DNA of 64,000 nt from Dicyema japonicum (GCA_011109175.1 RDEW01000040.1:304956-368955), one strand, 5' to 3'; positions 46,378 through 57,100 are shown, counted from the stretch's first letter. Made by a program: numbers and translations. The notes: generated from the letters alone by a model not told the origin.

Positions 46378-46650
46378 ACCTTCCCACTGGCGTAGTGGTT
46401 AGGTGTCGGGCTAAAAGTGACTTAGGTTACGGGTTCGATTCTCGCTGCTGTTTACCTAGTAGAAGGTTTTACGCATCTATGATGCAGAAAGGGTTTGACG
46501 AGTGACGACGTCATCAGTGGATACTCACTGCGGAACTGGATTGTCTAAAAAGGATTCACACACAAGAAAAAGAAAAAAAAAAGTGAAGATCACTCCTTGG
46601 ATCTACGATTAGTTAAAAATTAACTGTTCTTTACTTAAATAAAGTATGTG
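46378..46650 (+). repeat. SINE-1, second full copy
   Basis: tRNA-like head with A-box TGGCGTAGTGG and B-box GGGTTCGATTC, then body and 3' end as in 39636-39905 (CTTAAATAAAGTATGTGTCC TG). Confidence 0.8.
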
Positions 46651-47675
46651 TCCTGCCTATGCGGAGCTATAAATACTATGGCTCTCGTGAAAAGGCTTTA
46701 TTATTATACCTTCCCACTCTCCTTTCAAAAAAGTCCACGAGTAACTATGACCGGAGATTCCTGTGTTTCTGTAGAGAACCAAGAAACCTATTGGGTAATT
46801 CGATTACTCGAGCAGAGGAACATCGATCTGTCCTAGAGCAAAGGGTAGGACTTGAAGTTGGGGGACTTTAATGTTAATCATTAAGACCTTTTATTCGTTT
46901 GAATGAAATCCTAATTAATGCTAATGACGATGAGTAATTCAAATATAATGACACGTGGTAATTATGAGTTATTAAGAGGAGGGCATTTCTCAATATCATT
47001 AACTCGGTGTTTTTATGAGTCCAATGCATCCTCTAGTTGCAGAAAGGTGCGCCTGTTTTCTTAACAAGGGGGTTACTCTAGTCACAGAACCGAAAATTAT
47101 TTAAAAAACAAGAATCAGCGATAAATTAAAGTGAATACATGGGCGTCAGGTGATCTCAGCCTCCATATGCCATATCACCTTTCTTTAATGTTGTTCCGAG
47201 ATCCGACGCACTCCCGAAATACCTTTACGTAGTCTTTTGATGGTGGTATAATGTAGTTTAGATGTTTCAAGACATGGAAATCAAAAGTGATTCCAAATAT
47301 TTGTTTTTTAAGGATAGTGATGGCGCTGAGTTGGTCAGTTTTTTTAACGTAAATATAGTAGTGCATGACTTCTCTGTGTTTGTAGATAATAAGTTTTTCT
47401 CTATCCGTTTGCATAGGTGTGGATCAGATCTTGCATGTCTTATCTATTTATTTTATTACCCCAGGGTCACTAAGTTAAAAAAACTTGTCCTCTGCTAACT
47501 AAGTGCTCCCGAACTGACTAAGGGAAGGCTGAACCTATCCTGGACAAGGGCCTTTTAGTGCACTTCTCATTTGACACGATGTCCGTTAGTTGAACCAGAC
47601 CAAGTCCTCAGTTCCAATAGGTGATTAAATGAAGGGATGAATTTCTCTTCTGATATTTTTACTTATGTCTTTGTT
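46651..47675. other. unassigned, minor ORFs only
   Basis: A 79-codon minus ORF at 47175-47414 (..REVMHYYIYVKKTDQL..) is visible but not recognised. Nothing else. Confidence 0.3.
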
Positions 47676-47689
47676 CAACAGGAGCATCT

Positions 47690-48420
47690 TCTCTCGTACA
47701 ATAGACTGATATATGCTCTTATCGCCATAAATAACGACCAACTGGTAAACATCATCAACTTTATAATTCACTTGTTGAATGGATTTTAGGGATGGATGCA
47801 ATCAATGGTTTTATCACTGAAGGTATCATCATTTAAAGTTAAGGTATTTGGTGAAATGCTTGGAATCAATGATCTTGAATATATTAAAGCCTACACAGAT
47901 CGAAAGGCAATCATTATGTATCTCAAAGATGGAATGAAGTGAAAGAAGACACAATAAAAATTGTTTTAAGAAGACAGAGTCAATTAATTGTCCTGATTCA
48001 TTTGCTAATGAATTATCATAAGGAATAGTAGTTCAAGAAAAATCTAAAACTAAGGGTTTTCATTGTATTTATTACCAAAATGGTGAATTCCAATTTTCGA
48101 ACCAAGGAATNATCAATGCTTTTATCACTGAAGGTATCATCATTTAAAGTTAAGGTATTTGGTGAAATGCTTGGAATCAATGATCTTGAATATATTAAAG
48201 CCTACACAGATCGAAAGGCAATCATTATGTATCTCAAAGATGGAATGAAGTGAAAGAAGACACAATAAAAATTGTTTTAAGAAGACAGAGTCAATTAATT
48301 GTCCTGATTCATTTGCTAATGAATTATCATAAGGAATAGTAGTTCAAGAAAAATCTAAAACTAAGGGTTTTCATTGTATTTATTACCAAAATGGTGAATT
48401 CCAATTTTCGAACCAAGGAA
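47690..48420 (+). mobile_element. decayed Tigger fragment, present twice around an n
   Basis: 47740-47900 is similar to the helix-turn-helix region of the relic at 6820-6990 (CATCAACTTTATAATTCACT, TGTTGAATGG, GCCTACACAGA). 47795-48110 is repeated essentially unchanged at 48112-48425 after the single n at 48111. Confidence 0.65.
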
Positions 48421-48840
48421 TGGTCTATACTTTTTTTGTTGCATGTATGTCCTTTATAGACGATCCGGTTCAGAGTGAAATGTTCACTGCGTCACTCGTC
48501 AAGCCAAAGAATCGTATATGTGTGTAATTTTAAGTCGGAATGTACATTGGCGATAACTAAGAACCANTTCATTTGCTAATGAATTATCATAAGGAATAGT
48601 AGTTCAAGAAAAATCCAAAACTAAGGGTTTTCATTGTATTTATTACCAAAATGGTGAATTCCAATTTTCGAACCAAGGAATGGTCTATACTTTTTTTGTT
48701 GCATGTATGTCCTTTATAGACGATCTGGTTCAGAGTGAAATGTTCACTGCGTCACTCGTCAAGCCAAAGAATGGTATATGCGTGTAATTTTAAGTCGGAA
48801 TGTATATTGGCGATAACTAGGAACCATCAGGCCTCTTGCC
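48415..48840 (-). repeat. SINE-1 copy, inverted, present twice around an n
   Basis: AGACGATCCGGTTCAGAGTG, TTCACTGCGTCACTCGTCAA, then GGCGATAACTAAGAACCA. The block before the n at 48567 recurs after it (48568-48830) with a few changes. Confidence 0.7.
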
Positions 48841-48867
48841 TGGCACTCGTTACACTGCGTCAAATTA

Positions 48868-48922
48868 TTGACAGGGCGAAAATTTTTTAATAAGAGCGAT
48901 AGGAAAAAATGTTGAGAAACAC
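48868..48922 (-). repeat. hAT-type terminal inverted repeat (right end)
   Basis: Reverse complement reads AAGTGTTTCTCAACATTTTT followed by ...TCGCTCTTATTAAAAAATTT TCGCCC, matching the end at 5525-5590. Confidence 0.6.
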
Positions 48923-49079
48923 TTATTTAAATGATGATTTGTTGACGTCGTCTGTTTTATGATCATAACTAACCTTCTTACGTCAAATATTTTGATTATT
49001 GGAATTTAGTCGTCATGAACATATTTAATCATAAAATCAATAAGTTTACTTATCTCACTTAAAATTATTTAAACAACCA

Positions 49080-49710
49080 ATTTTCAATGAAGGTTAATTC
49101 TCGCCAACTTGAGCGTGAGTCCAATGATACAACTGTGAAAGAGATTCTACTAGTTTCTCCCTGGCCAACTCCACTGGTGAAAATTCCCACTATGAAAACT
49201 CTTTCGCCTAAGAATGAAGTGATATCCTCGATGGTAATACGTGCGATGAAAATGAAAGTGGGTGGATCTACTTCTCCGCCTCTCTTCGGAAGTGAGAGTC
49301 TGTAATTCATTATTGGAGGAAGGATAAGGTCGACAAAAGCAGATGTTCTTTAATGGATTCCTTCCTTGGATTACTAAAATTGTAATAAATATATAATTTA
49401 TTTAGGTAGTGAACAAAANTACTTCTCCGCCTCTCTTCGGAAGTGAGAGTCTGTAATTCATTATTGGAGGAAGGATATGGTCGACAAAAGCAGATGTTCT
49501 CCAATGGATTCCTTCCTTGGATTACTAAAAATTGTAATAAATATATAATTTATTTAGGTAGTGAACAAAAATTATTTTCACGCACCACTCGCAAACCTTC
49601 TTATACGTTATTGAAATCAGAACAACACTGACCTGCATGTCTTTCCTCGACACATTTGCATGGCTCAAGCTTCTTCCCTGAGCATTACTCGAAGCACTTC
49701 TAAACAATTA
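49080..49710 (+). repeat. repeat E (pair with 63400-63935), duplicated around an n
   Basis: Plus-strand open reading PTPLVKIPTMKTLSPKNEVI SSMVIRAMKMK (49170-49260) is paralleled at 63425-63520 by TPLVKISIMKTFPSKNEVMS. In both places the 3' half is repeated across an n (49419; 63680). Codon-level similarity hints at a former coding repeat, but no family is recognised. Confidence 0.45.
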
Positions 49711-49944
49711 CTCAACACGAATGAGCCTACTTCCGGTTCCGGCTCAATATTTGTATGAGCCACGAGGACAGATGCGGAAAGATGGTTGACGTGAAAAATT
49801 TAACACCTTCTTTTACCAATCGACTTTTGGGCCACAGCAAATATACCAGTCAGATATCTGTGGGTGTTCGCTTTGGGAGTTACTTTCTTATCCACCAATT
49901 TCCTTCACTTGAAAGGATTGAGGGTAAATAAAATATCGTCTTAG

Positions 49945-50680
49945 TGCTGTCGGTCGAGTCGCGATTAGCTGTTGCTCTAATTTCCACACCAATCCTACTT
50001 TTTCGATCTGCTCTGCGTCTTCTTCAAATCCTAAGAGGTATCATTTGTTATATCTGTCCTATAGAGACCCAATACATGTAAGGCAACCAAAAAAATCTAT
50101 CTCTTCTCTATTTCACTGGAAGGGTTTTAAAAATCGAGTATATGGATACTTGGATATGATGTGTTTCACTTCGGCAGTGGGAACACGATGTACATTTCTG
50201 ACATAACCGGAGTCATAACAATATTTGATAGACATTTCTGACATAACCGGAGTCATAATATTTGATAGACATTTCTGACATAACCGGAGTCATAATATTT
50301 GATAGTTACCCTTGCTAAATCAATTTTCTGAAAAATCTATTAAATCATTGTGAAATCTCTCACAAAATGTCGTGTAGAGTCAAAAATTGAAATTCAATTA
50401 AAACCATTTTTGCATCAACAATAAATCCCATGGGTGATTGTAAAACAGTCACCATAATATAGATAATTCTTACAATCATTTTAGTAAAAGCAATTGAAGT
50501 CTTTTCCGATTACCTCAATAATAAGCTGACCTATATCAATAATAGCGATTAAATATAGAAATAAATTCAAAGAGAAAAATAAATTAATCTTGATAATTCA
50601 ATATGACGTACAACGTTGTATTTCCCCATAGAATTTTTGACATAAAATTAATCAATTCATCATCTCACTGAGCAGCAAAA
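49945..50680. other. intergenic with a short tandem repeat
   Basis: 50192-50305 holds three copies of a ~37-bp unit (ACATTTCTGACATAACCGGA GTCATA...TTTGATAG). No gene recognised. Confidence 0.5.
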
Positions 50681-50682
50681 CC

Positions 50683-51894
50683 CTAAGACACCATTACACC
50701 CACAACAGAAATCACAAACAAGTCCATGAAACAAAGTAAACCACCCATTAAACAGNCAAATCCAGAGGGAAGCTTACATTGTTTCCAACCAAGTTCGTCG
50801 AAGCGGACGTTAATTAGTGACTCAACTGTTTGCTTGAGAAACTTGTCTATTGAAAGTAGAATGTCATATTGTTCGTAGCAGGGTGAACATCGGAGTAGAT
50901 ATAGAAGCTTGGGTAGTCCGATGTTGTTTCTCATCAGGAAGAAAGATGTGTGAGAGTCGAGACATGACAATCTTTTCGCAAGGCGTGTTAATTCTTCATT
51001 TTTGGAAAGTAGATGGTTCTTGAGTTCTTCGCTGAGTGGGCATCCGAGGAAATATAATTTATCAACTGGCACAGTCGGGATCCCAGGAAGCAGTTCGTTA
51101 AAAGACTCCTTGATAGAGAGGAAGTCGGTGTATGGATATGAGACATTTATTAGCTCTGATTTGTTAACATTGATGTCCAAGCCCAAATGTTTTAAAGCGG
51201 GTAACGCTTTACGTAATGAATTGTATGTTTCTTTGAACGATCCTCCAATTGTGGCATCATCGAGGTACCAGAGATTTAGCTGAGCATCAATTGAACTCAC
51301 AACTTCATCAATGGTCAAGGCAAATAAGAGAGGTCCGAGCGGATCTCCTTGTTGGACACCCGTTTTTGATTTAATAATTTCATTTTCAAAAACCAAAGAC
51401 GTATCTTCCCCATAGGATAGATTGACAAGAGGGAAAAGCTTTGGAGCCATCTTCCAACACGTTTTCATAATTTCATCTCTTCTGAGAGAATTGAAGGCAT
51501 TCGTTATGTCCAACTTGATTCCAATGCATTCATTTGAAATATTTTTATGTGTGAAGAAACGCCTTGCTGCATGAACCGCAACCTCACATCCGTTCTGGAT
51601 ACTAACACCAATTTGTTTAGGAAAAAACTCCTCTCCGAGTTGTCGGCTCACCATGGTCGATGCTACTTTTGCTGCAAGTCTTCTAAAATAGTTCCCGACC
51701 ACAATGGGGCGGATTCCTCCGTTGGGTTTTTTGAAAGCAAGTAGCCTTGCAGAGAATTCTCTGGCATATTTTGGGATGTCGCCGTTAACCATTTTTCTGA
51801 TTAGGTCCGCAATTGATTTGACTAGACAGCGTCCTGCTTCCGAGGTGTAAGTGGACGTAAGGTCCTTAATATGGCCATAACGTAACCCTTCCAA
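50683..51894 (-). mobile_element. LINE family C reverse transcriptase (largest intact ORF)
   Basis: A ~400-codon minus-strand ORF, longest in the window. RT motifs in order: LLAFKKPNGGIRPIVVGNYF RRLAAKV, KLDITNAFNSLRRDE (first catalytic Asp), KTGVQQGDPLGPLLFAL, LWYLDDATIGG (YLDD), HLGLDINVNKSELI, FLGCPL. This RT type (GIRPI.VG..LRRL..K, GVQQGDPLGPLLF) occurs in cnidarian, sponge and arthropod element proteins together with a C-terminal zinc/nuclease-like region, seen here separately at 61441-62045. RT similarity stops at the n at 50756, so the 3' half is missing at this copy. Confidence 0.85.
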
Positions 51895-51939
51895 GCCTCC
51901 ACCGCTTCTAGCCGCGAAACGTGTAAATTAAAATTATAT

Positions 51940-52540
51940 ATTTATTAATAAAATATAATTTTATTTACTTATAATTTCATTCCCCACAATTTTATAGTGC
52001 CCCAAAATTTCCATATTTTTTTATCGATTTTCCATTTTACTCTGCCAAAATGTTGGCCAAAAAAAATGCCCCAAAATCCGAGGGTGCCCCACCCCTGGGG
52101 TCTGCCCCAATTCGGGGTCGGACTGTAGTGTACTTATAAATGGTCGTATTCACTGTAAACCAGCAAAAAAGAAAGATTGTATTTACAGCGAGATTTTCTC
52201 GGATGAGGATGGACTTNNNNNNNNNNNNNNNNNNNNNNNNNNNNNNNNNNNNNNNNTTTTTTTTATCGATTTTCCATTTTACTCTGCCAAAATGTTGGCC
52301 AAAAAAATGCCCCAAAATCCGAGGGTGCCCCACCCCTGGGGTCTGCCCCAATTCGGGGTCGGACTGTAGTGTACTTATAAATGGTCGTATTCACTGTAAA
52401 GCAGCAAAAAAGAAAGATTGTATTTACAGCGAGATTTTCTCGGAAGAGGATGGACTTTTTTTGTATATAAAAGTGAACGAATACTTATACATTTTTACAA
52501 CGACCTGCAACACAAAGCCAACAAATGTTTGAGGAAAGCG
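51940..52540. repeat. DNA-transposon end with GC-rich terminal repeat, duplicated around a 40-n gap
   Basis: The minus-strand terminus CAGTCCGACCCCGAATTGGG (52109-52127 complement) with GCAGACCCCAGGGGTGGGGC inside is found twice (52015-52220 and 52255-52460), separated by the n run 52217-52256. A related end, CAGTGCGACCCCGAATTGGG, is at 55083-55106. The start CAGT and flanking TA resemble pogo-type ends. Confidence 0.6.
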
Positions 52541-52704
52541 AGAATCCTACGGGTCTTGAATGCAAAGAAAAATCATATGGCATTTCGTAGCTGGAAAATA
52601 TCGCATAGAGACAAAAGACTTTAATATAAAACAGCTGAAAGATGCACAACAAATGGAGCTATTAAATTAAAATTAATTCCAAAGACCACTGTTAAACCAA
52701 AAAA

Positions 52705-53095
52705 CTAAACTAAGTAATCCCGACAAATTGGATCAAGGCTCTCATTTTTGCTCGGTGTTGATCCCTTGAGCCTATACAAGTTTGTTGCGGGCGAACACTT
52801 CCTTTTTGGCATTTGTATCCATTTTTGTTTTTTTCCAATTAGTTTCTTCATGGGCGTCAGTGATTTAATGTTTTCCCTGTATACCATCTCTCGGTTAGTT
52901 TGAAGTCCCTTTTCTGGGTTGCGGAGATTTTCTGGATGTTAGTATAAGAGGCCAGTGGTCCCCATGAAGTACACGCATATGAAATGCATGGTTCGATGTA
53001 CTGTGAGTAGAGAAGGTCGACGACATCGTCTGCATAAGCCAGAAGCAGGTCGTCTTTTCCATTCGGCGTCGGAATCTCAGCTGTATTAGAAAAGA
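52705..53095 (-). mobile_element. jockey-like LINE fragment, internally deleted
   Basis: Minus strand: NGKDDLLLAYADDVVD (RT YADD) fused directly to QYIEPCISYACTSWGPLASY TNIQKISATQKRDFKLTERW, the post-RT thumb block. The intervening ~150 residues are absent. Confidence 0.6.
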
Positions 53096-53118
53096 TAAAA
53101 AGAAAACCTCTACATGCT

Positions 53119-53440
53119 ATGATGTTCAATTTAACAGAAGATCAAAATGTTGATATTAAACAGTCTAGCCAATGTTTAGTTACGGAGAACAACTCTCCAG
53201 GGACTGAGGGAATGCTATGTTACGTCCAGGATCATAATGTTTTCTTCGAGAAAAATGGTGCAAAATGCAGCTATTGCAATTCAGCGAAAAAAGGAGTTGA
53301 TCATCTGGCGACAAGGTGTGGAAGAATGCTCAATAGTGACTAATGAAGTCGTCAGGTGCATGAATATACAATGCCGATTTCTTTCAGATTCACACCTTTA
53401 AATACTCTTGGTGACTTCGCAAGCCCAATTATAAGCGGTT
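53119..53440 (+). mobile_element. LINE family D fragment (R2-like)
   Basis: ENNSPGTEGMLCYVQDHNVF, AKCSYCNSAKKGVDHLATRC GRML and, after a stop/frame change, NEVVRCMNIQCRF. C..C...HLATRC and RHNEVVRC are hallmarks of R2-like elements annotated in microsporidia. Matches 34833-35230. Confidence 0.65.
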
Positions 53441-54075
53441 TATACACAAAAGAAGTGTCATACGTTCTTTTCTTATTTTATGTCCGCTGTGTGACTCATT
53501 TCTTTCAACAAAACTCTTTTTGGAAACGGCTTTATAAAATAATGCAGTTTCATCACAATTGAGAATGTTTTCTTTACCATATTTCTCAAACAAATCATTG
53601 AAAATCGATCGGAAGTTTTCCACACTTCCTTTATCTGCTGATTGTGATTCGCCATGTTATATTCTGAATTTTATTTCGAATTGCTTCTTAAATCTGTAGC
53701 CATCCATTGGAAGCAGTGAAATCTTGATTTGAATTTCTATATGCAACTTTACGTGCAATTAGCTTTAAGGTTGGCACATTTATCGGGAAACCTTTCGACC
53801 TGAGATTACGAAAAATCTCGTAAACTTGGGCATTCAATTCGCTAGGATTCCTTCTCTTTTCTTTTTTAGTCGGTATAGCATTCATTTAGAGATGTTAAAT
53901 CTTTCACAAATCAATTTATCCTATAGAGACCTGTCTATATCCTTGCAAATTCTGATCTTTTCACTTTGAATTTAGAGATGTTAAATCTTTCACAAATCAA
54001 TTTATCCTATAGAGACCTGTCTATATCCTTGCAAATTCTGATCTTTTCACTTTGATTTAATTTTCTAGGCATTCG
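53429..54075 (-). mobile_element. Tigger transposase, N-terminal and DDE parts, broken
   Basis: Minus strand in order: MPRKLNQSEKIRICKDIDRS (first HTH), RNPSELNAQVYEIFRNLRSK, VPTLKLIARKVAY, FTASNGWLQ (CENP-B-like second HTH), RSIFNDLFEKYGKENILNCD ETALFYKAVSKKSF (first catalytic Asp in NCDET). A segment of ~85 bp (53888-53970) is repeated at 53970-54056. Frameshifts separate the parts. Confidence 0.8.
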
Positions 54076-54245
54076 CTTTCTAAAATTTATAGAAAAACTT
54101 TAAAAATTGATAATTAAAATTCCTTACCAGGTTAATTAGTTAACTAACTAACTTACCAGGTTAAATAAATTTCAAAATTATTGATAATAAATTGGCAAAA
54201 CAAGTTAGAATAAATGAATATTAATAAATCAAAAATTATAGAAAT

Positions 54246-54957
54246 ACAGTAAAACCTCTCGAATCCGCCAAATTTGGGACCTAGAAAATTACAACGGATT
54301 CGAGAAGTAAATTTAAATTTTTTTATAAATTAATAAAATGCATTTTTTTTTAATTTTAAAGACTAATTAAAAAATGAAAACACTAATTTCCTTTAAAATA
54401 ATCAGTTATTCTTGATTTAATGTTCGTTTTGATGTTTCTACTAACATCATCGAGGACATTAAAGACATTTAAGTTAACTTTATCCTGTTTAAAGTACTTC
54501 CTCAATGTATAGACAGCATTCATTGCATCATAGTCTAAAACGACTTGTTCATTCTTTTGTTCTCCATCATCAATGCATTCTTTGTCTTCATCATCATTTT
54601 CATTCAAATTTTTCAGGATGTATACTCATAGAGAAGAAACTCATCTTCTGGAATTAAATCATTTATTTGCAGTCTAGACACGAATTCTCGATAAGTTTCA
54701 TACGAAAATTAATTTCTTTAATTAAATCTTGGTCCATTTAGCATGTCAAAAACAGTTTATTATTTTTGTACTATTTAGCTTTTTCTATGCTTGATAAGTA
54801 TAAATTTAGCATCCTTAAGGCGTATTTTTTTACATGCCTCGGTTTATAATTTTCCTAGTTCAATTTTTTCAGTTTTTTTAATTAAAAAATAAAAATAATA
54901 AGAAATTAAAAAAATTATTTTTTAAACATGCGGAGGATTCGAGAGGTTTTACTGTAT
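54246..54957 (-). mobile_element. Tigger-type element with both terminal repeats, internally deleted
   Basis: Left end TACAGTAAAACCTCTCGAAT (54245) and right end ATTCGAGAGGTTTTACTGTA (54937-54957) are perfect inverted repeats over 20 nt. Inside, the minus strand keeps only a transposase C-terminus: ..NENDDEDKECIDDG.., AVYTLRKYFKQ, IKSRITDYFKGN (compare Q..ItdfF at Tigger C-termini). A non-autonomous deletion derivative. Confidence 0.75.
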
Positions 54958-55014
54958 TAATGAATCGTTTATGGTAATATAAAATTTTTTCTCGTAGGGG
55001 GGTTATTTCTTTAA

Positions 55015-55110
55015 AAATCATCGTATTTTATAGGGATGGCGAAAATATTTCCCAAAAAGAGGGTTTCTCCACTACTTGGGTTTACCCAATTCGGGGTCGC
55101 ACTGTATAAT
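55015..55110 (+). repeat. transposon end related to 52100-52130
   Basis: GGGTTTACCCAATTCGGGGT CGCACTGTA, inverse complement of the CAGTGCGACCCCGAATTGGG end. Confidence 0.55.
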
Positions 55111-55119
55111 TTTTTAAAT

Positions 55120-55650
55120 TGCATTGATCTGATGAAAATTCTATGCTGTTCAGATGTGCATAAAATTTTTCAATTGAATAATCGAGTAGTTCGGTATTTG
55201 AAATCATCTTAATTAAAACCAAATAGTTTGAACTGATTTCGGTTAAGCGTGGAAACATCGTTGGAATAATAACTAATTATTTGGCCTAAAGTAATTAAGA
55301 ATCGAAACATTTTTGATTAAAATTCCATCTTCTTCAAATTCAGAGATAATTTTAATAATTTCTGGAAGATTCTTGGAGTAATGTTTGGCTGCTTTTAGTC
55401 AGCTTCCCATCTTGTGACAACAACTTCGGGTGGATTTCCTATTTGTGAGAACATTTCTCAGTGTCTTTAAAAAGCGAGTTTCGTTGACTTGAGCTTCATC
55501 ACAAACCAGAAAAACATATTTCCTACTATTAAATAACTTAAAAAATAACATTAATTGATTCTGAATAATATCTATTTTACATTTTGAGATTTCTTTTATA
55601 TTTGATCTACATGTTGATTCGGATGGAAAAATTATATGTTTCATCTTCAA
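55120..55650 (-). mobile_element. hAT-like transposase fragment
   Basis: Minus strand: FPSESTCRSNIKEISKCKID, YVFLVCDEAQVNETRFLKTL RNVL (the (f)L..DE......y..V(l) catalytic-Asp segment), then frames with AAKHYSKNLPEIIKIISEFE EDGILIK. Assignment to hAT is tentative; the DE box and downstream text fit best. Confidence 0.45.
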
Positions 55651-56205
55651 ACAAGCGTATGAGAGAAGGGTGTCTCACTTTGTAAATTGGGATATTTGCC
55701 TCCAAAAATGTGTTTATTACTTTCATAGCTCAAGTTTTCCGAGTATCGGTTATCTCGGATATGAAGGTTTGTGAACTCTAACCCCCTATCTCCTATAAGT
55801 GAACCGAGATTTTTAATTTGTCGCCACTTTTCTCCTAGGACGTTACTCATTCTTCTTATCTCTGTGAGTTCTGTTTTTTCTCTGTTCACAGTAAGAAATC
55901 ATTTCCCTAGTACATCTGGTGCTTTTCTAATAGGTGTTCCAGGACCTCTTTGTCTTCGGAAATTAGGTCTACATCGTCCGCGTAGATCACTTCTTCCGTC
56001 GTTCCTTGGTATAACGGTCTAAGTTCCCTCATAGCGACTTCCAAATAAATTGTGAATAGTAGAAGAGAAAGAAAGTCTCCTTATGGAGTGCCCGTGTTTG
56101 TTTCAAATTTTCTTGAATAGGTCTTTTCGACTCTCATAAGGAGCTCAGTGTTGGAAACTAGATTTCGGGTCATCCTTAGACTCGACTCATCAAGAAATCC
56201 GCTCA
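55651..56205 (-). mobile_element. LINE family B RT fragment
   Basis: Minus strand: SNTELLMRVEKTYSRKFETN TGTP*GDFLSLLLFTIYLEV AMRELRPLYQGTTEEVIYAD DVDLISEDKE.. in broken frames, almost the same as 37380-37590. GTPQGD reads GTP*GD (CAA changed to TAA). Confidence 0.8.
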
Positions 56206-56219
56206 GTAGTAAGGTTAAA

Positions 56220-56865
56220 TAATTTTAACCTTATAATTTTAAATTTTAACTATTTAACCTAATAATTTGAGTCTTCTAGGGAATCGGATCGCTACACGAA
56301 GAGGAGACCCTCGTAAGCGCTGCTGGTTATTTGAGCCCTGAGTTCTATATAACAACTACACGTTGTAAATTGTTTTTTGTTGTGCATTTTGTTTAATATA
56401 CATTTATAATAAAATATAGTTAAAAAATCATTCTAATGATTATTTATTAAATTATTAAATGATTATTAAATTAAATTTTAACTGTTCTAACTTAGTTCGC
56501 CCTAGTTATTATAACAGTAAGAAACCATTTCCCTAGTACATCTGGTGCTTTTCTAATAGGTTATTATAACAGTAAGAAACCATTTCCCTAGTACATCTGG
56601 TGCTTTTTAAATAATTATTTATTTACTATTATTAAATGATTATTAAATTAAATTTTAACTGTTCTAACTTAGTTCGCCCTAGTTATTATAACAGTAAGAA
56701 ACCATTTCCCTAGTACATCTGGTGCTTTTCTAATAGGTTATTATAACAGTAAGAAACCATTTCCCTAGTACATCTGGTGCTTTTTAAATGATTATTTATT
56801 TACTATTATTAAATTAAATTTTAACTGTTCTAACTTAGTTCGCCCTAGTTATTATAAAGAGGAAC
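56220..56865. repeat. AT-rich tandem duplication cluster
   Basis: The unit TTATAACAGTAAGAAACCAT TTCCCTAGTACATCTGG occurs at 56509, 56561, 56686 and 56739 and, in longer form, at 55888-55925. The pieces are joined by ATTATTTATTTACTATTATT AAA blocks. Repeat R1 inverted lies at 56265-56345. Confidence 0.7.
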
Positions 56866-56929
56866 CCCAGAGAAAGAACAGCATAGTTCATCGTTGTTCC
56901 GATAAATTTCATTAAGAAAAGAAATGAGA

Positions 56930-57100
56930 GTAAACGGTTATATAGCGGCTGCTCTGACTGCGTGGCTATTCCCTCTCAGGATGGCGAGCGAGATTCGCTC
57001 AAATAACCAGCAGCGCTCACGAGGGTCTCCAGTTCGTTTATCGATCCAATTCCCTAGACGACTCAAAAATTCCAGGATCCGATAAATTGTCTGTAGATAA
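56930..57100 (+). repeat. dispersed repeat R1 (copy 3)
   Basis: GCGGCTGCTCTGACTGCGTG GCTATT, GATTCGCTCAAATAACCAGC AGCGCTCACGAGGGTCTCC. Same order as 9260-9370; inverse at 56265-56345. Confidence 0.55.

Noticed and set aside
50192-50305. CRISPR-like array
   Set aside because: Three direct repeats lie head to tail without spacers in a eukaryotic genome; it is a minisatellite.
52140-52532. Coding ORF of 130 codons across the gap
   Set aside because: It runs through the n run and a duplicated transposon end; it is not a gene.
55399-55650. P-loop or helicase protein from the VFLVCDEAQ text
   Set aside because: The DE box resembles a helicase motif II, but no Walker A or other motif precedes it, and the context fits a transposase fragment better.
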